Assembly (NCBI GenBank): GCA_023213315.1
Contig: JAKCPI010013836.1
Coordinates: forward strand, 45,170 to 109,169
Length of the DNA stretch: 64,000 bases
From: Euborellia annulipes
Taxonomy: Eukaryota > Arthropoda > Insecta > Dermaptera > Anisolabididae
Direction: 5' to 3'
The notes below the pieces were generated by a model, which was given only the letters and a program-made list of their open reading frames with translations, was not told the DNA's origin and ran no database searches. A program made the translations under genes and the position numbers. Below, piece by piece: positions 31,994-44,100 of the stretch; within the stretch, counting starts at the first letter, position 1; every line of letters starts with the position of its first letter.

Positions 31994-32509
31994 TTACAGA
32001 GTTTCGGCAAGAAGATTTTTGTGCCAGACCATATCGAAGGCTTTTGAAATGTCTAAAGCTACCGCGAGGGTCTCATTCCCGGCCTCCAGGGTTTTGTTCC
32101 AGATATGAGTTACATATGCTAGGATGTCACCGGTCGACCGGGATTGCCTGAAGCCGTATTGCCTATCGTGGATAAATTTATTTGACTCTAAGTGTCGTAG
32201 AACTTGCTCGTTGATGGCCTTTTCCATGATTTTGGATAAGACAGAAGTGATTGCTATGGGTCGATAGTTTTTTATGTTGGAAGAATCGCCTTTTTTCTTA
32301 ATTGGTTGGATTCTGGCTAGTTTCCAGGCTTCCGGAAATATTCCAGAGTTATAGGAGAGATTGTATAATTTGGATAGTATAGGAGCAAGTTCAGGGGCGC
32401 ATTTTTTAATGAGAATGGCAGGGATATCGTCGGGGCCAGCAGAAGAGTTGTTCTTTAGATTCCGGATGATCTTTAGAATTGCTGGTATCCTGAAAACAGT
32501 ATCTGACAT
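31994..32509 (-). pseudogene. LINE reverse transcriptase, fingers and first palm motifs
   Basis: 171 codons with SSAGPDDIPAILIKK, PIKKKGDSSNIKNYRPIAIT (fingers), FRQSRSTGDIL and ALDISKAFDMVWHK, whose Asp is the first catalytic aspartate. It is the N-terminal half of the same broken protein as 31,001-31,846, separated by frameshifts at about 31,935 and 32,000. The frame continues upstream of the Met to about 32,760 without the apurinic endonuclease domain, showing 5' truncation. Confidence 0.85.
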
Positions 32510-32794
32510 TATATTAGTACTGGAGGGGTATGTGGGTGGTTCAAGCCCTTTGTCGTCCAGGTTTGAGTTGGACGCGAAATATGAGGCAAAAGCTTCGGCT
32601 TTGTCGGAGGCGTCAATGGCTATCGAGTTGTCGGAGAGATTGAGAGGGGGAAATGATGAGTTTGTAAAATTTCTTTTTACATACTTATCAAGGGACCAGA
32701 ATTGGTTTGAACTGCTGGGGCAAGCTGCTAGCCTGTCAGCTTTTTCTGAATGAAGGACTTCATCGCATTATCGATTGTTTTTTTAGAGCGGTTA

Positions 32795-33640
32795 GTTTTT
32801 TCATTTTTAGACTTCTGGGGGCCCACTGATTATGTATACAAAATTTGGTTGAGTTTGGTACAAGGGCCTAGATTTTCATTTTTTGACCCCCCCCCCCCCC
32901 CCATTTTGGGCGGTTAGTTTTTGCATTTTTAGACTTCTGGGGGCCCACTGATTATGTATACAAAATTTGGTTGAGTTTGGTACAAGGGCCTAGATTTTCA
33001 TTTTTTGACCCTACACCCCCCCCCCCCATTTTGGGCGGTTAGTTTTTGCATTTTTAGACTTCTGGGGGCCCACTGATTATGTATACAAAATTTGGTTGAG
33101 TTTGGTACAAGGGCCTAGATTTTCATTTTTTGACCCACCCCCCCTCCCATTTTGGGCGGTTAGTTTTTGCATTTTTAGACTTCTGGGGTCCCACTGATTA
33201 TGTATACAAAATTTGGTTGAGTTTGCTCAAATGGCCTAGATTTTTAATTTTTAACCCCCCTCCACCCCCCTTAATTTTGGGTCGATATGCACCAAAATCT
33301 AATCAGCTCTTAATCTCAATGCACCAAAACTACGTGTGAAATTTGGTTTTGATATTCACACTAGTTTTTGAGCTAGCTCGTCCACAAAAATTTGGTAACG
33401 CACAGACTAACAGACTAACAGACATTTTGACAAAACAATTATTATCTCGAAAAATATAATTTTTTCGATGTTCACTTATTAGGGCTTTTTTGTAGACCGA
33501 AATGCCATGGTTTCGCTCAATTTTTTTAATCAAAATAGTTTCAGCCGTTTTTGAGATATTTCGAAAAAAAGAAGCAAAAAAACACTTTTTTCATGCACGA
33601 TTACAATACTTGACCATACCCTGTATGGTAAAGTAAAAGT
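32795..33640 (-). repeat. Interspersed repeat family A, copy 7, right part, with four G-rich units
   Basis: Continues the copy begun at 30,699. Contains four tandem units of about 115-128 bp, each GCGGTTAGTTTTTGCATTTT ... C-run CCATTTTGG, starting near 32,795, 32,909, 33,037 and 33,157. Other copies have one or two, so the unit has been amplified here. Ends CCATACCCTGTATGGTAAAG. Confidence 0.9.
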
Positions 33641-33916
33641 TGATTACCATTACTGAATGTATAATAATTCAAGTTTTGAAAATTAAAATTAATACTTTAC
33701 CTATACCAACCAAAATGTATTTTTCTCGAAAGTACTCTCTTTAAGTTACTTAAGAGATTTTGTAGATTTTCAAATCAAAGGGTTAATCCTCTTAGCTACT
33801 TAAATAGTTAGGCGCCTAATTATAGATAATTATTTTGATTATTTATGTCCATCGATTAAATTAATAAGTTGTTGTAGGGAAATAAGGACAATAGCTTATG
33901 CAAATATTTTTTATTT

Positions 33917-33960
33917 TATGCCAACGTTTCGTCAACTTTGTTGACTTCCTCAGGGCTCAA
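33917..33960 (-). ncRNA. Hammerhead ribozyme motif 9
   Basis: Minus strand: CUGAGGA at 33,947-33,953, extra A, six-base-pair helix II GUCAAC/GUUGAC, GAAACGUU at 33,923-33,930 with helix III ACGU. Helix I pairs GCC with GGC. Confidence 0.85.
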
Positions 33961-34096
33961 ACAAATTAACTTCTTTGCATATTTGTCATTTTATAAATAT
34001 TCATTCTTAGCAAACACATATAGGCACAGATTGAAAATATTTCCTATTTAAAATGAAAATTTATAAAATGACAAATATGCAAAGAAGTTAATTTGT

Positions 34097-34142
34097 TTGA
34101 GCCCTGAGGAAGTCAACAAAGTTGACGAAACGTTGGCATAAA
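34097..34142 (+). ncRNA. Hammerhead ribozyme motif 10
   Basis: CUGAGGA at 34,104-34,110, extra A, perfect six-base-pair helix II GUCAAC/GUUGAC with an AAA loop, GAAACGUU at 34,127-34,134 with helix III ACGU. Helix I pairs GCC with GGC. Confidence 0.85.
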
Positions 34143-34520
34143 ATAAAAAATATTTGCATAAGCTATTGTCCTTATTTCCCTACAACAACTTATTAATTAT
34201 AGATAATGAACTTTTTTTTAGTAAATTAAAATATCAAAATGTTTCTTCATTAGAGTTTTTGAATATGTAGAATATCTAAGCCTCTAGAGCAGGATTTATC
34301 TAACTTTCCACATAAATTTCACCATTACTGCCTAACCCTTTGAGGTACACAAATTTATATAATGACCTTTATTAAAAACATTTAATTTAAAACAGAAAAG
34401 TTAATATGACTGAAATGTCTAAAATCAATAGTTTACGCGTTAAAAAATATTCCAATATTTGTAGAGTGAATGGACTTGAATCAATAACAAATGTCTGGGC
34501 GTCATAGGGCATCTCGATAT

Positions 34521-35625
34521 AACAGACCAAAAGAATTATAAATGAGAAAGAAATCGATCTTATTTTATCGATTTAATCTATCTTGAGGTTCATAGTAACT
34601 TTTTAATATAAGAAAATAGCATTTTGATTAAGAATTTTGTAGTTTAAAAGAAATTGTATGAAAAGATTCAATTTCTTCTCTCCGGGAGCGAATCAACTAG
34701 AAATGGCAAAAAGTTTTATTTTTTTTCTCATTAGATATTTATTCAAATCTATTGAAATTTCATATCTGTGTGTTATTTTCATTTATCTTTTATATCAAAT
34801 AATTATTATTAGGAAATTTGCATTTTAAAGGGTAGTTTATTTGAAGTCCAATTTGAAAAAACGCTAATAACTCCGTTGAAATAATTTTTTAAAAATATGA
34901 AATTAATAGATATTATAAAACAATTAATTATTAATAATTTAATTCAATTTTGAACGAAATCGATTCAGTACTTTTTGAGAAAATCGTCAAAAACCCCGAA
35001 AACCGTCTATGAAAGGCCGTTTTAGAAACATTTTAAAATTCACCTCCATGTCACAAGTCAATGTTTCGTTTCATATGACTTTTTTAACTTTTTTCAAAGG
35101 CATCTCGTGCTTTCAAAAAACATCGTTTTTTTGACGGTTCAGATGGTTTTTGACCATTTTCTCAAAAAGTACTGAATCGATTTCGTTCAAAATTGAATTA
35201 AATTATTAATAATTAATTGTTTTATAATATCTATTAATTTCATATTTTTAAAAAAAATTTCAACGGAGTTATTAGCGTTTTTTCAAATTGGACTTCAAAT
35301 AAACTACCCTTTAAAATGCAAATTTCCTAATAATAATTATTTGATATAAAAGATAAATGAAAATAACACACAGATATGAAATTTCAATAGATTTGAATAA
35401 ATATCTAATGAGAAAAAAATAAAACTTTTTGCCATTTCTAGTTGATTCGCTCCCGGAGAGAAGAAATTGAATCTTTTCATACAATTTCTTTTAAACTACA
35501 AAATTCTTAATCAAAATGCTATTTTCTTATATAATAGACATACTGTGAACCTTCAGATAGATGAAATCGATAAAATAAGATCGTTTTCTTTCTCATTTAT
35601 AATTCTTTTGGTCTGTTTTATCAAG
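34521..35625. repeat. Large palindrome, about 470-bp arms
   Basis: The left arm (about 34,521-34,990) and right arm (about 35,150-35,625) are highly similar reverse complements around a spacer of about 160 bp. They share CTCTCCGGGAGCGAATCAAC and its complement, TTTCGTTCAAAATTGAAT and many others. No ORF of note. A third, more diverged copy follows at 35,690. Confidence 0.9.
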
Positions 35626-35689
35626 AGGCTGGGTCGCAAGTCACCCGGCATCAGCGAGTCATTTGTTACGGTTTTCTAGCTTTTTACCA

Positions 35690-36170
35690 TTTTCTTAAAA
35701 ACTAATCAATCAATTTCGTTCAAAATTGAATATAATTATTAATAATCGATTGTTTTATAATATTTATTAATTTCATATTTTTAAAAATTATTTCAAAGTA
35801 GTAATTAGCGTTTTTTAAAATTAGACTTCAAATAAACTACCCTTTAAAATGCAAATATTCTAATAAAAACTATTTGATATAAAAGATAAAAGAAAATATT
35901 TCATAGATATGAAATTTCAATAGATTTAATTGAATATGTGATGAGGAAAAAATTAAACTCTTTTGCCATTTCTAGTCGACTCGTGCTCCCCAGTGAAGAA
36001 ACTGAATGTTTTCATAACATTTCATTTAAACTACAAAATTCTTAATTGAAATGCTTATTTTCTTATATTAGAAATTGATTACGTGTACCTTCACATAGAT
36101 TAAATCGATAAAATAAGATCGTTTTCTTTCTCATTTAAAATAATTGTGTCTGTTTTATGGTGAGGTTGAG
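35690..36170. repeat. Third, diverged copy of the 34.5-35.6 kb palindrome arm
   Basis: Runs in the same orientation as the right arm (TTTCGTTCAAAATTGAATAT, AACTACCCTTTAAAATGCAA, AAAATAAGATCGTTTTCTTT) but with many substitutions. The tandem pair is therefore older than the inverted left arm. Confidence 0.85.
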
Positions 36171-36359
36171 ACACAAGCCTCTCGGCATAGGGATCACGTC
36201 ATTTCATCAAGCCCATTCAACATGGCCGAGGCAAGTCATGTTCTACGCGTTCGCCAGAACCCGGCCCCGCTTTTTTATCTACGAAAATTACCCACTCAAA
36301 AACACCGATTTTGATTAGCTTTTAGCAAAATTTGTGAACCCGGCCCCTCGAAAGGTCAC

Positions 36360-36705
36360 GCTGGCCCTACCTGACTGACAAATCAAAAACCTAAAGTACT
36401 TCCGCTGATCCTAGAATGCTGAAATTTGGCATACTGGTAGAGTTTGGGTTACAATTAAAGGAAAAAATCGAAAAAGTGAAACTTTTCCTTTTTCAGGACC
36501 TAAAATGAAGGGGTGAAATTTATTATAGGCTTAATTAACATATAGTGAAAATACAATCAAGCTAGAATGCTGAAATTTGGCATACTGGTAAAGCTTGGCA
36601 CATTAATAAAGGAGGAAATTGAAAAACCGAAACTTTCCCTTCTTCGGGGCCCGAAATGAAGGGGTGAAATTTATGAAAAACCGACCGGGTTTTTAACAGA
36701 TATTT
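36360..36705. repeat. Interspersed repeat family D, copy 2, internally duplicated
   Basis: CTAGAATGCTGAAATTTGGC followed by ATACTGGTA occurs twice (about 36,411 and 36,565), each followed by AAATGAAGGGGTGAAATTTA. Related to 13,545-13,792. Confidence 0.65.
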
Positions 36706-36893
36706 TATGAGAAATATTTAATAATTATTAATATAAATGTTTAAATGTAATTATTTAGATAAATTAAAGGATAAAACTTTTCAAAAATTAATGATATCTG
36801 ACCAAAAACATAAATGTGAAAAAGGGGCCAAGTTCGGTACAAACGGCTTCGCCGACAAAAGAGTTGAGATCTAAACGGGTTCCAAGTTCCATA

Positions 36894-37357
36894 TCATCAT
36901 CATTGAGTATACAGTCCTAAGACTGGTTTGATGCAACAATCCGTCTCCACTCGACTCTGTCCCCCGCCAGCTGTTTAACCTCTCTAAATGTCTGGCATCC
37001 CATATCCCCAATTATTTGGTTGAAATATTCTAATCTGGTTCTTCCCCTTCCCCTTTTCTTTCCCACCTCCCCCTCCAAGATATCCCTAAGCAGTCCCCCA
37101 TGTCTCAGTGTGTGCCCCATCATCTGACCTCTTCTCTTCTTCAGACTCTTCCACAAGGTTCTTCTTTCTCCGATTCTTCCAAGAACTTCTTCATTTGTAA
37201 TTTTATCCATCCATTTGATATTCATCATTCTTCTGTAGCACCACATTTCGAAAGCCTCTAATCTCTTTCTCTCCTCTTCTCTAATTGTCCAGGTTTCACA
37301 CCCGTACATGGCTATGCTCCATACATATGTCTTCAATAGCAACTTCCTGTTTAAAAG
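36894..37357 (-). mobile_element. RTE-type LINE 3' fragment
   Basis: Nearly identical to the 3' end of the copy at 60,648-62,040. The minus-strand 3' end is a short ATGATGATG tail (CATCATCATTGAG on the plus strand), as is usual for RTE elements, with no poly-A. Confidence 0.85.
36917..37342 (-). pseudogene. RTE reverse-transcriptase C terminus
   Basis: 141 codons: SIAMYGCETWTIREEERKR, then EMWCYRRMMNIKW and the basic stretch GEVGKKRGRGRTRLEYFNQI, the C-terminal region of RTE-clade proteins. The polymerase core is absent because the insertion is 5'-truncated. Differs from the 60.7-61.7 kb copy at only a few residues (for example EEE for EAE), so the two insertions are young. Confidence 0.85.
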
Positions 37358-37904
37358 TATCCATTGTTAGTTGCTTAAATCCTATAGCTATAGGGATGTA
37401 CAACGTTCTTCAATTGATTTAAAAGAAAATTTGTTACGTTCTTTGATATTAAATTTATAACTTGGCAAGTTTTATATCCAACTAAATTGTTTGTAGTATA
37501 AAATAGAACAACTAGCAAAGCTAAATTTTAAGCTTGTATTAAATATCATCACGTTAAACGTAAGTTATTGACTATTATAACTTGCCAAGTTATAAATTTA
37601 ATATCAAAGAACGTAACAAATTTTCTTTTAAATCAATTGAAGAACGTTGTACATTCCTATAGCTATGATTTAAGCAACTGCTATGGAACTTGGTACCCGT
37701 TTAGATCTCAACTCTTTTGTCGGCGAAGCCGTTTGTACCGAACTTGGCCCCTTTTTTCACATTTATGTTTTTGGTCAGATCTATTTAATGCTGAGCGCTA
37801 CATGAAATAAATACATGATAATAATTCAAATAAAGCATTTATTAAAAATGTCTGGAGTCATTATTATTTAAAGTGGTTTTCAAACAATTATTATCCCCGA
37901 ATTT

Positions 37905-38445
37905 TTACTTTACCATACAGGGTATGGTCAAGTATTGTAATCGTGCATGAAAAAAGTGCTTCTTTTTTTCGAAATATCTCAAAAACGGCTGAAACTATTT
38001 TGATTAAAAAAATTGGGCGAAACCATGGCATTTCGGTCTACAAAAAAGCTCTAATAAGTGAACATCGAAAAAATTATATTTTTCGAGATAATAACTGTTT
38101 TGTCAAAATGTCTGTTAGTCTGTTATTCTGTTAGTCTGTGCGTTACCAAATTTTGTGGACGAGCTAGCTCAAAAACTAGTGTGAATATCAAAACCAAATT
38201 TCACACGTAGTTTTGGTGCATTGAGATTAAGAGCTGATTAGATTTTGGTGCATATCGACCCAAAATTAAGGGGGGGGGGGTTAAAATTTAAAATTATAAT
38301 ATTTTAAAACTAAAAAAAAACAAGAAAAATGAAATATACTATGAAATGAACTCATAATAACGAAAGTGTTTTTTTTTCTGGAGCCAAAATTAGTGGGTGG
38401 GGGTCATAAAATGAAAATCTAGGCCCTCATCAGAACATGTCAATT
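37905..38445 (+). repeat. Interspersed repeat family A, copy 8, decayed
   Basis: Starts ACTTTACCATACAGGGTATG. The G-rich part is replaced by AT-rich DNA after 38,285, and a remnant CCTCATCAGAACATGTCAAT closes it. Confidence 0.75.
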
Positions 38446-38451
38446 TATTTA

Positions 38452-38710
38452 CTTTGCCATACAGACTATGGTCAAGTATTGTAATCGTGCATGAAAAAAA
38501 GTATTTTTTTTGCTTCGTTTGTTCGAAATATCTACAAAAAGGGCTTAATACTGATTAAAAAAATTAAGCAAAGCCAAAGCGTTTTGGTCTACATAAAATC
38601 CCTAATGTGTAAACAAAAAAAAATCATATTTTTCGAGTTATTAATTGTTTTGTCAAAATGTCTATTAGTATTTACGTACGTTACCAAATTTTGTGTACCC
38701 TAGCTCAAAA
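38452..38710 (+). repeat. Interspersed repeat family A, diverged partial copy 9
   Basis: CCATACAGACTATGGTCAAG, CGTGCATGAAAAAAAG and GTTTTGTCAAAATGTCTATT are diverged family A blocks. The right half is missing. Confidence 0.7.
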
Positions 38711-39985
38711 TTTAATTAACTAGTTTTATTCTAATAATTTTGTATTAATAAATAACTTATTTAAATTAATAAAATTCTGATTTTTTTTTTTTACAAAAAT
38801 CATCTTAGGACTTCTCCCGAAAAATCTGGTAACATCCTAGTTTTACAAAATAAAAATGAAATTCCCGAAATGTCACCTTCTCTTGAAATAATTAATAACA
38901 CTAGCAATACTTACTGTAAATTTTGAATATTATTTTTCACGTTCTCTTCATACTCTTCTAAAGGGATACCACTGCACGGAACGAACAATTATTAATAGAA
39001 ATAATAGATCAACTGACTCCATGGCTAAATGATTGAATGAGAGATGCATGAATACAACATCCTTAAATATAAACTAATTACACTTATCTAAGAGGAAAAT
39101 AGTTTTTCTTATTTTTAAATCTTGATCCGTCCACTTGCAGGAAGCATACATACATATAATGGTGAGAGTTAGAAAACCCAGAGTAAACAAGAGGAAGCTG
39201 AATTGAAATTATATCTTTCGGATATCTTCGGTCGGCAACCTATGACTCTAGGTGTCCGGATTCCGGAAACCCTCCATATAGTTCTGAACGCATTTAGATC
39301 AAGTTTGGGAGATTCTGGAACGTTTTTTATTTTTGTAATTTAAAATCTGAAACTCCAACTCGAGTTCGGAATGTCAAAGAAAGTTCGTTCTGATGCTAAC
39401 TAAAATGTATTTATTTCCAAAACAAGAATTGATTAGATTTTGGGCTTTCTGGAATCAGAAAATTCCGGCTAAAAAATAAGGAAGTATATTTTTTTGAGTG
39501 ATTTTCTACAAGAAAAAGCATTAAAAATTAATTACTTGGGAAGCTCTGGTTTCTTGCCGCTTGTTGTAGCCCCTCCCCACCCCTACCATCCACAAAAGAT
39601 AAGGGAGAGAGTGTACCAAACTTTGAAATAATTTTCGATTTTTCTTTCTAAAATCTATTAATTATTTTTTTCTGAATAATCTTCTAGCATCAAAATAGGA
39701 TAAGTAAAATTTAATTAACAAAAAAAAATGATTCAATTTCCTTGCTCTTCAATTTGAGAAGTGAATTAATTATATCTTAGCTTGGGAAGGAAAGGAACTT
39801 ATCAGTTTAAGTTTGACCTTGGTCCTATTAAGTTAAACTTCAAGATAAAAGTTCTGAACAACATTTAGATCAAGTTTGGGGGATTTTAAACGTTTTTTTA
39901 TTTTTTTGTAATTTAAAATAATTTTTGAAAGTTCAAAAAAGTATATTACCAGGATTTTTAGATAGAAAATAAATTAAAAAATTAT
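38711..39985. other. AT-rich DNA, nothing recognised
   Basis: Contains a short duplicated phrase (ACATTTAGATCAAGTTTGGG at about 39,850, CGCATTTAGATCAAGTTTGG at about 39,289). No gene supported. Confidence 0.4.
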
Positions 39986-39989
39986 CGTT

Positions 39990-40400
39990 TTTAACCGACT
40001 TCAAAAAAGGAGGAGGTTCTCAATTCGACTGATTTTTTTTTTTGTGTCTATGTTACCTGATATCTTCGCCAATTGTGAACCGATTTTGATGATTTTTTTG
40101 CATTGGGTTCAGTATAGTTTCCGATTGGTCCCGTTTTTTTTCATTGGTATTGGACCTTTTTTGTTATGTTTGTTCAGGCATAACTTCTTTGTTTATGAAC
40201 CGATTTTAATGATTCTTTCTGCGTTTGGATCAGTATAGCTCCAAGATAGTCAAGATACCTAACTATTTATTTATTTATTTATTTTATGTATGTTCAGCGA
40301 GAACTTTTTGCCACGTGGACCGATTTCGATGATTCTTTTTTTTATTGGAAAGGGGGTACCTTAGGGGTGGTCCCATATTAATTTGGTCAAGTTCTGATGA
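39990..40400 (+). repeat. Interspersed repeat family E, body
   Basis: Begins AACCGACTTCAAAAAAGGAG and repeats the phrase GAACCGATTTT(G/A)ATGATT three times. The reverse complement of the same body lies at 55,555-55,830. This type of repeat is widespread in arthropods as far as I recall. Internal frames are not genes. Confidence 0.85.
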
Positions 40401-40661
40401 TATGATCAATGACGAAATAACGTAAATCTCCAATTCTTATGAGCAAATAATCGAAATTATAATAAATAAAATCTTTTATAAAAAAAACAATCTTAAAACG
40501 TTCATTTAAAACCCGCAAACGTTTCGAGAGAATTTCTATATTTATGAATTGAATTTTATTATCATTTTCTGATTCATTCGCCCGACGCTTTCTCTTACGA
40601 GATGCATACAAAATATTATCTTAAGTCACTATTAATAACATCACTAAAAAGAGAAAAATAA

Positions 40662-41100
40662 AAATAATTTTTATAAAAAAAATAAAACCGACTTCAAAAA
40701 AATTAAATGCAACAAATAAAATAATAAGAACTCAAAAATCAAATAAAATGCACTAAAAGGTATAAAATAATTATCTAATTTAGTTACAACTAAACGACGA
40801 AATATTAACATGAAATCACTTTTTGAAGTCGGTGCTAAACAAACTACCTATAAGCGCGGTACCCGTCATTTCTAACAGTACACTAAGTAAGATCCGTAGA
40901 GTGTCGATTCATAAAATATATTTAGCACTCAAAAAGTAATTTCATGTAAATATTTCGTCGTTTAGTTGTAACTAAATATAGATAATTATTTTATACCTTT
41001 TAGTGTATTTTATTTTATTTTTGAGTTCTTATTATTTTATTTGTTGCATTTAATTTTTTTGAAGTCGGTTTTATTTTTTTTATAAAAATTATTTTTATAT
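40662..41100. repeat. Palindrome of family E ends, about 175-190-bp arms
   Basis: The left arm starts AATAAAACCGACTTCAAAAA, and the right arm is its reverse complement ending at about 41,095. The spacer of about 70 bp contains AAGTAAGATCCGT. Same structure as 55,137-55,512. Confidence 0.85.
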
Positions 41101-44100
41101 ATAATGTACATAATTAGTTCTTCACTATGTTCACTTTTTTTTCAATTCGCCATAAAAAGACAACCTAGGTACAACCGATTTCCCTAGATATGTGAATTTA
41201 GAGAAATTTAAGTTTAGAATTTAATGTGGAACAAATGAAAATATATGAAGTATACGAGTTAATGATAATAGAGAGGGCTTAGGACTTCTCATTTCAAGAA
41301 TTATTATTATTATAAATTTAAATACAAAATAAAAATTCTAATTTTTCTCGAGGTCGTCTCATGGGTGCTTGAATCTTTTATTTACTTTTGTTCGTATTAA
41401 TTTATCTGAATTTAAATTATTTTTCTTATTTAATTTATAAACAAATTATACAAGAAATTACATTCCTTTATTAAATTTTATTCTAATTCAATCTATTTTT
41501 TTTTATTTTCATTCATTACCTAAAGCCTATACTTATATCCATATGAAAATCTATCTTACAATTGACTGATGTTAGATAAATATTTATCATGATATATAAT
41601 AATAATTAATAATATTAATAATAATAATTCAATAAAATTGAAGCTAAAATTAAAAAAAATCAATTATAATTCTCTTTATTTATTTTTTTATTGAAATTTG
41701 GTTTGTTTGTAAATCATAAAACACACACACATACACATAACAAAAACAAAATGAATGAGATTATTATTATTATTTCTAGAGTATTTAAAAATATTTTCTA
41801 ATAAAAGTTTTTTCTACATTTTTTTTCATTTTTAATTAATTAATTTAGTTTTTTTATTGAATTAATAAATAAATCATTATTTATGCATGTAAAACATCAA
41901 ATAGGAATAGATTTAGTACTTTTTATAATAATAATTATTTTCAAAAGGATTTGAGGAAAACGAGAGATTAATCGATTGGCACTATTTAGAGTAGAGAAAT
42001 AATAAAAAATGTAAATAAAATCATTTACTATATTTGTATTTTACTATATATTATATATATATTTTTATATATGTGTGGATTGAACTCGGTTTTAACATCA
42101 TCGGATTTTTCGTTTTTATCATTTTTAATAATATATAACTTTAGGAATGAGTGTAAAATATTCCGAGTGTGAACACAATAAGAGATTTATTATAATACTA
42201 TGAAATTAAGCGAATAGTAAAATTGCATAATTGAGATGTTTTGCATCAAATGGAGCAGTTAGTAAACCTCGGTGAAGAATCGAAGCCACTTTGTGCTACA
42301 AATTTAAAGTTATGAAATCTAAACAAATCCATTTAATTAACAAAATTGAACTTTTTTCATTTCTTTTACATCCCTTTTTTATATCCACTTTAGACGTAAT
42401 CTGCTGAATATTTTATTAAAATTTTAGGACTGCGTAGAGTTCAGGGGAGCTGAGCCTGTAATGTAATGTAAGCATTCATTCATTCATTGTTATAATTAGC
42501 AATTCGTTCGTAAGAGATAAGATAAACGGCAGCCATTTTCTAAATAATTAACACCAAATTTGATCAAAATAATTATAATAAGGAATTTTACTTGAAAATG
42601 ATGAATGTCAAAATATAAATTTTCGATTTTCATTTTAGACAAGTTAAGTTATTCAATATTGTACATATATATTTTAAAATATCAAAGAATAGATAAGGTT
42701 CTCTAGAAAATGAGGGCCATTAATAACAATACCCTTACTTTTAGTCAAACCAAGGGTCATTCATTATATTACAGACTCGGCTCGTCTAAGTTATACACAG
42801 TATTACAATTGACATTATATCCGATGTGATCAAATCCGGTTTCAAGTTTTCATTTTAGTGTAAATTATATAATATACTAAACTGATATCGATATAAAAAA
42901 ATAAAAAAATTCTTTATATATATATATTTATTTGAACAAATTATTATTATTAATATTAAAAACAAAAAATAAGAAAACTTTTATTTTCTTTGTTTTTTTT
43001 TAGTATTTGGAATAGACCAGACAATTTGTTTTTGTTCACGCATGCATTCATCATCATGTATTGTGAAAACAGATGTTTACTTTTGTTTTTATTCATTTAT
43101 TATTATTTATAATAAAATTGTACAGTACATGATAGGTTTTTATTTTATTTATTTATTTTTTTTATTTTTTTCATTTATTTATTTAATTAAATGATAAGAG
43201 AACTATTTGATAAGTTATTTAAATAATAAAAAGTAGAAGAAATTTAAAAAAGTCTTAAGTATATTTTGTTCTATTATATAGAACTAATCGTATATGATTT
43301 TAGGTGATTTTTCAATTTTAGATATAAAGATATCATCTATTTATGATTATTTATAAAATATACACAGAAAAAAATTATATAAATACACTAATTAAATACA
43401 TAATATTAAATAAATTAAATGATGAAATGAAATGGCAAGATAATATTTATTTATATACCTACTTAGGTACTTATATATCGTTGAAATGACATTAAAATAA
43501 TAAATTGATATAATTTAAAAAAATAAATAAGTAATCATATGAATTCGGAAAAACTTCATTCAGCATTTATTTTTTTCCGAATGCTTTTTTTATTGATTTG
43601 CAGTTTTTTAATTTTTAATCAATTGCACACAGTTAATAATTATAAAACATGTTTTTCCATTTTATATATTTAAGTATTATAACATATCCAATGGAATTAC
43701 AAAGTAACAAATTAAGATTATTGGATAGATCCGATCATAGATAATAATATTAATCGATACTATAGTAAGTGAGTATATAAACAGTTAATCGAATTAATCT
43801 AACATTAAACAATTTTTGATTGACTTAATATGTTTTTAAATTCGTTCAAAAATTTAGAAAAATTTTAGTCGAAAAAAAAACGAACTATGACAATATTTCT
43901 TAAATCTTAATTAAGATCATTAACTAATAGTGAGATCGTCTTACGGCAGTGGCACTTAACTGGAGCGAACATTAATTTCCCGACTAAAAATTTTAAAGTG
44001 CGCATGAGATGTGTTTCGCACTAGTGCAGTAAGTCGAATTTACTATTATTTAGTGTTTTCATGCTTCTTCATATAAACTATAATATCGATAAATAGTTAA

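Larger units (their letters stand above)
30900..32794 (-). mobile_element. Jockey/CR1-like LINE, 5'-truncated, inserted in family A
   Basis: A minus-strand copy of about 1.9 kb with 3' UTR and a short A-rich tail at 30,900. It covers the reverse-transcriptase domain and C terminus but has no endonuclease. It splits a family A copy (CCATTTT | GCGGTTAG). It is almost identical to the copy at 51,506-52,574, so the family has been active recently. Confidence 0.9.
33831..34193. mobile_element. Palindromic PLE-like unit (U6) with two hammerheads
   Basis: Bounded by the 14-bp direct repeat TAATTATAGATAAT (33,817-33,830 and 34,194-34,207). Arms 33,859-33,995 and 34,063-34,193 carry AATAAGGACAATAGCTTATG and its complement, with one ribozyme each. 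The central about 65 bp is not coding. Confidence 0.85.
36798..37752. repeat. Foldback element split by an RTE LINE
   Basis: The left arm is 36,798-36,893 plus 37,358-37,470 and the right arm is 37,580-37,752, its reverse complement (GGGGCCAAGTTCGGTACAAA, AACGGCTTCGCCGACAAAAG). The 465-bp LINE at 36,894-37,357 lies in the left arm only. Short TCCAT motifs sit on both sides of it. Ends resemble the foldback element at 13,793-14,240. Confidence 0.85.

Noticed and set aside
32361..32753. 130-codon plus-strand frame
   Set aside because: Antisense shadow of the LINE reverse transcriptase.
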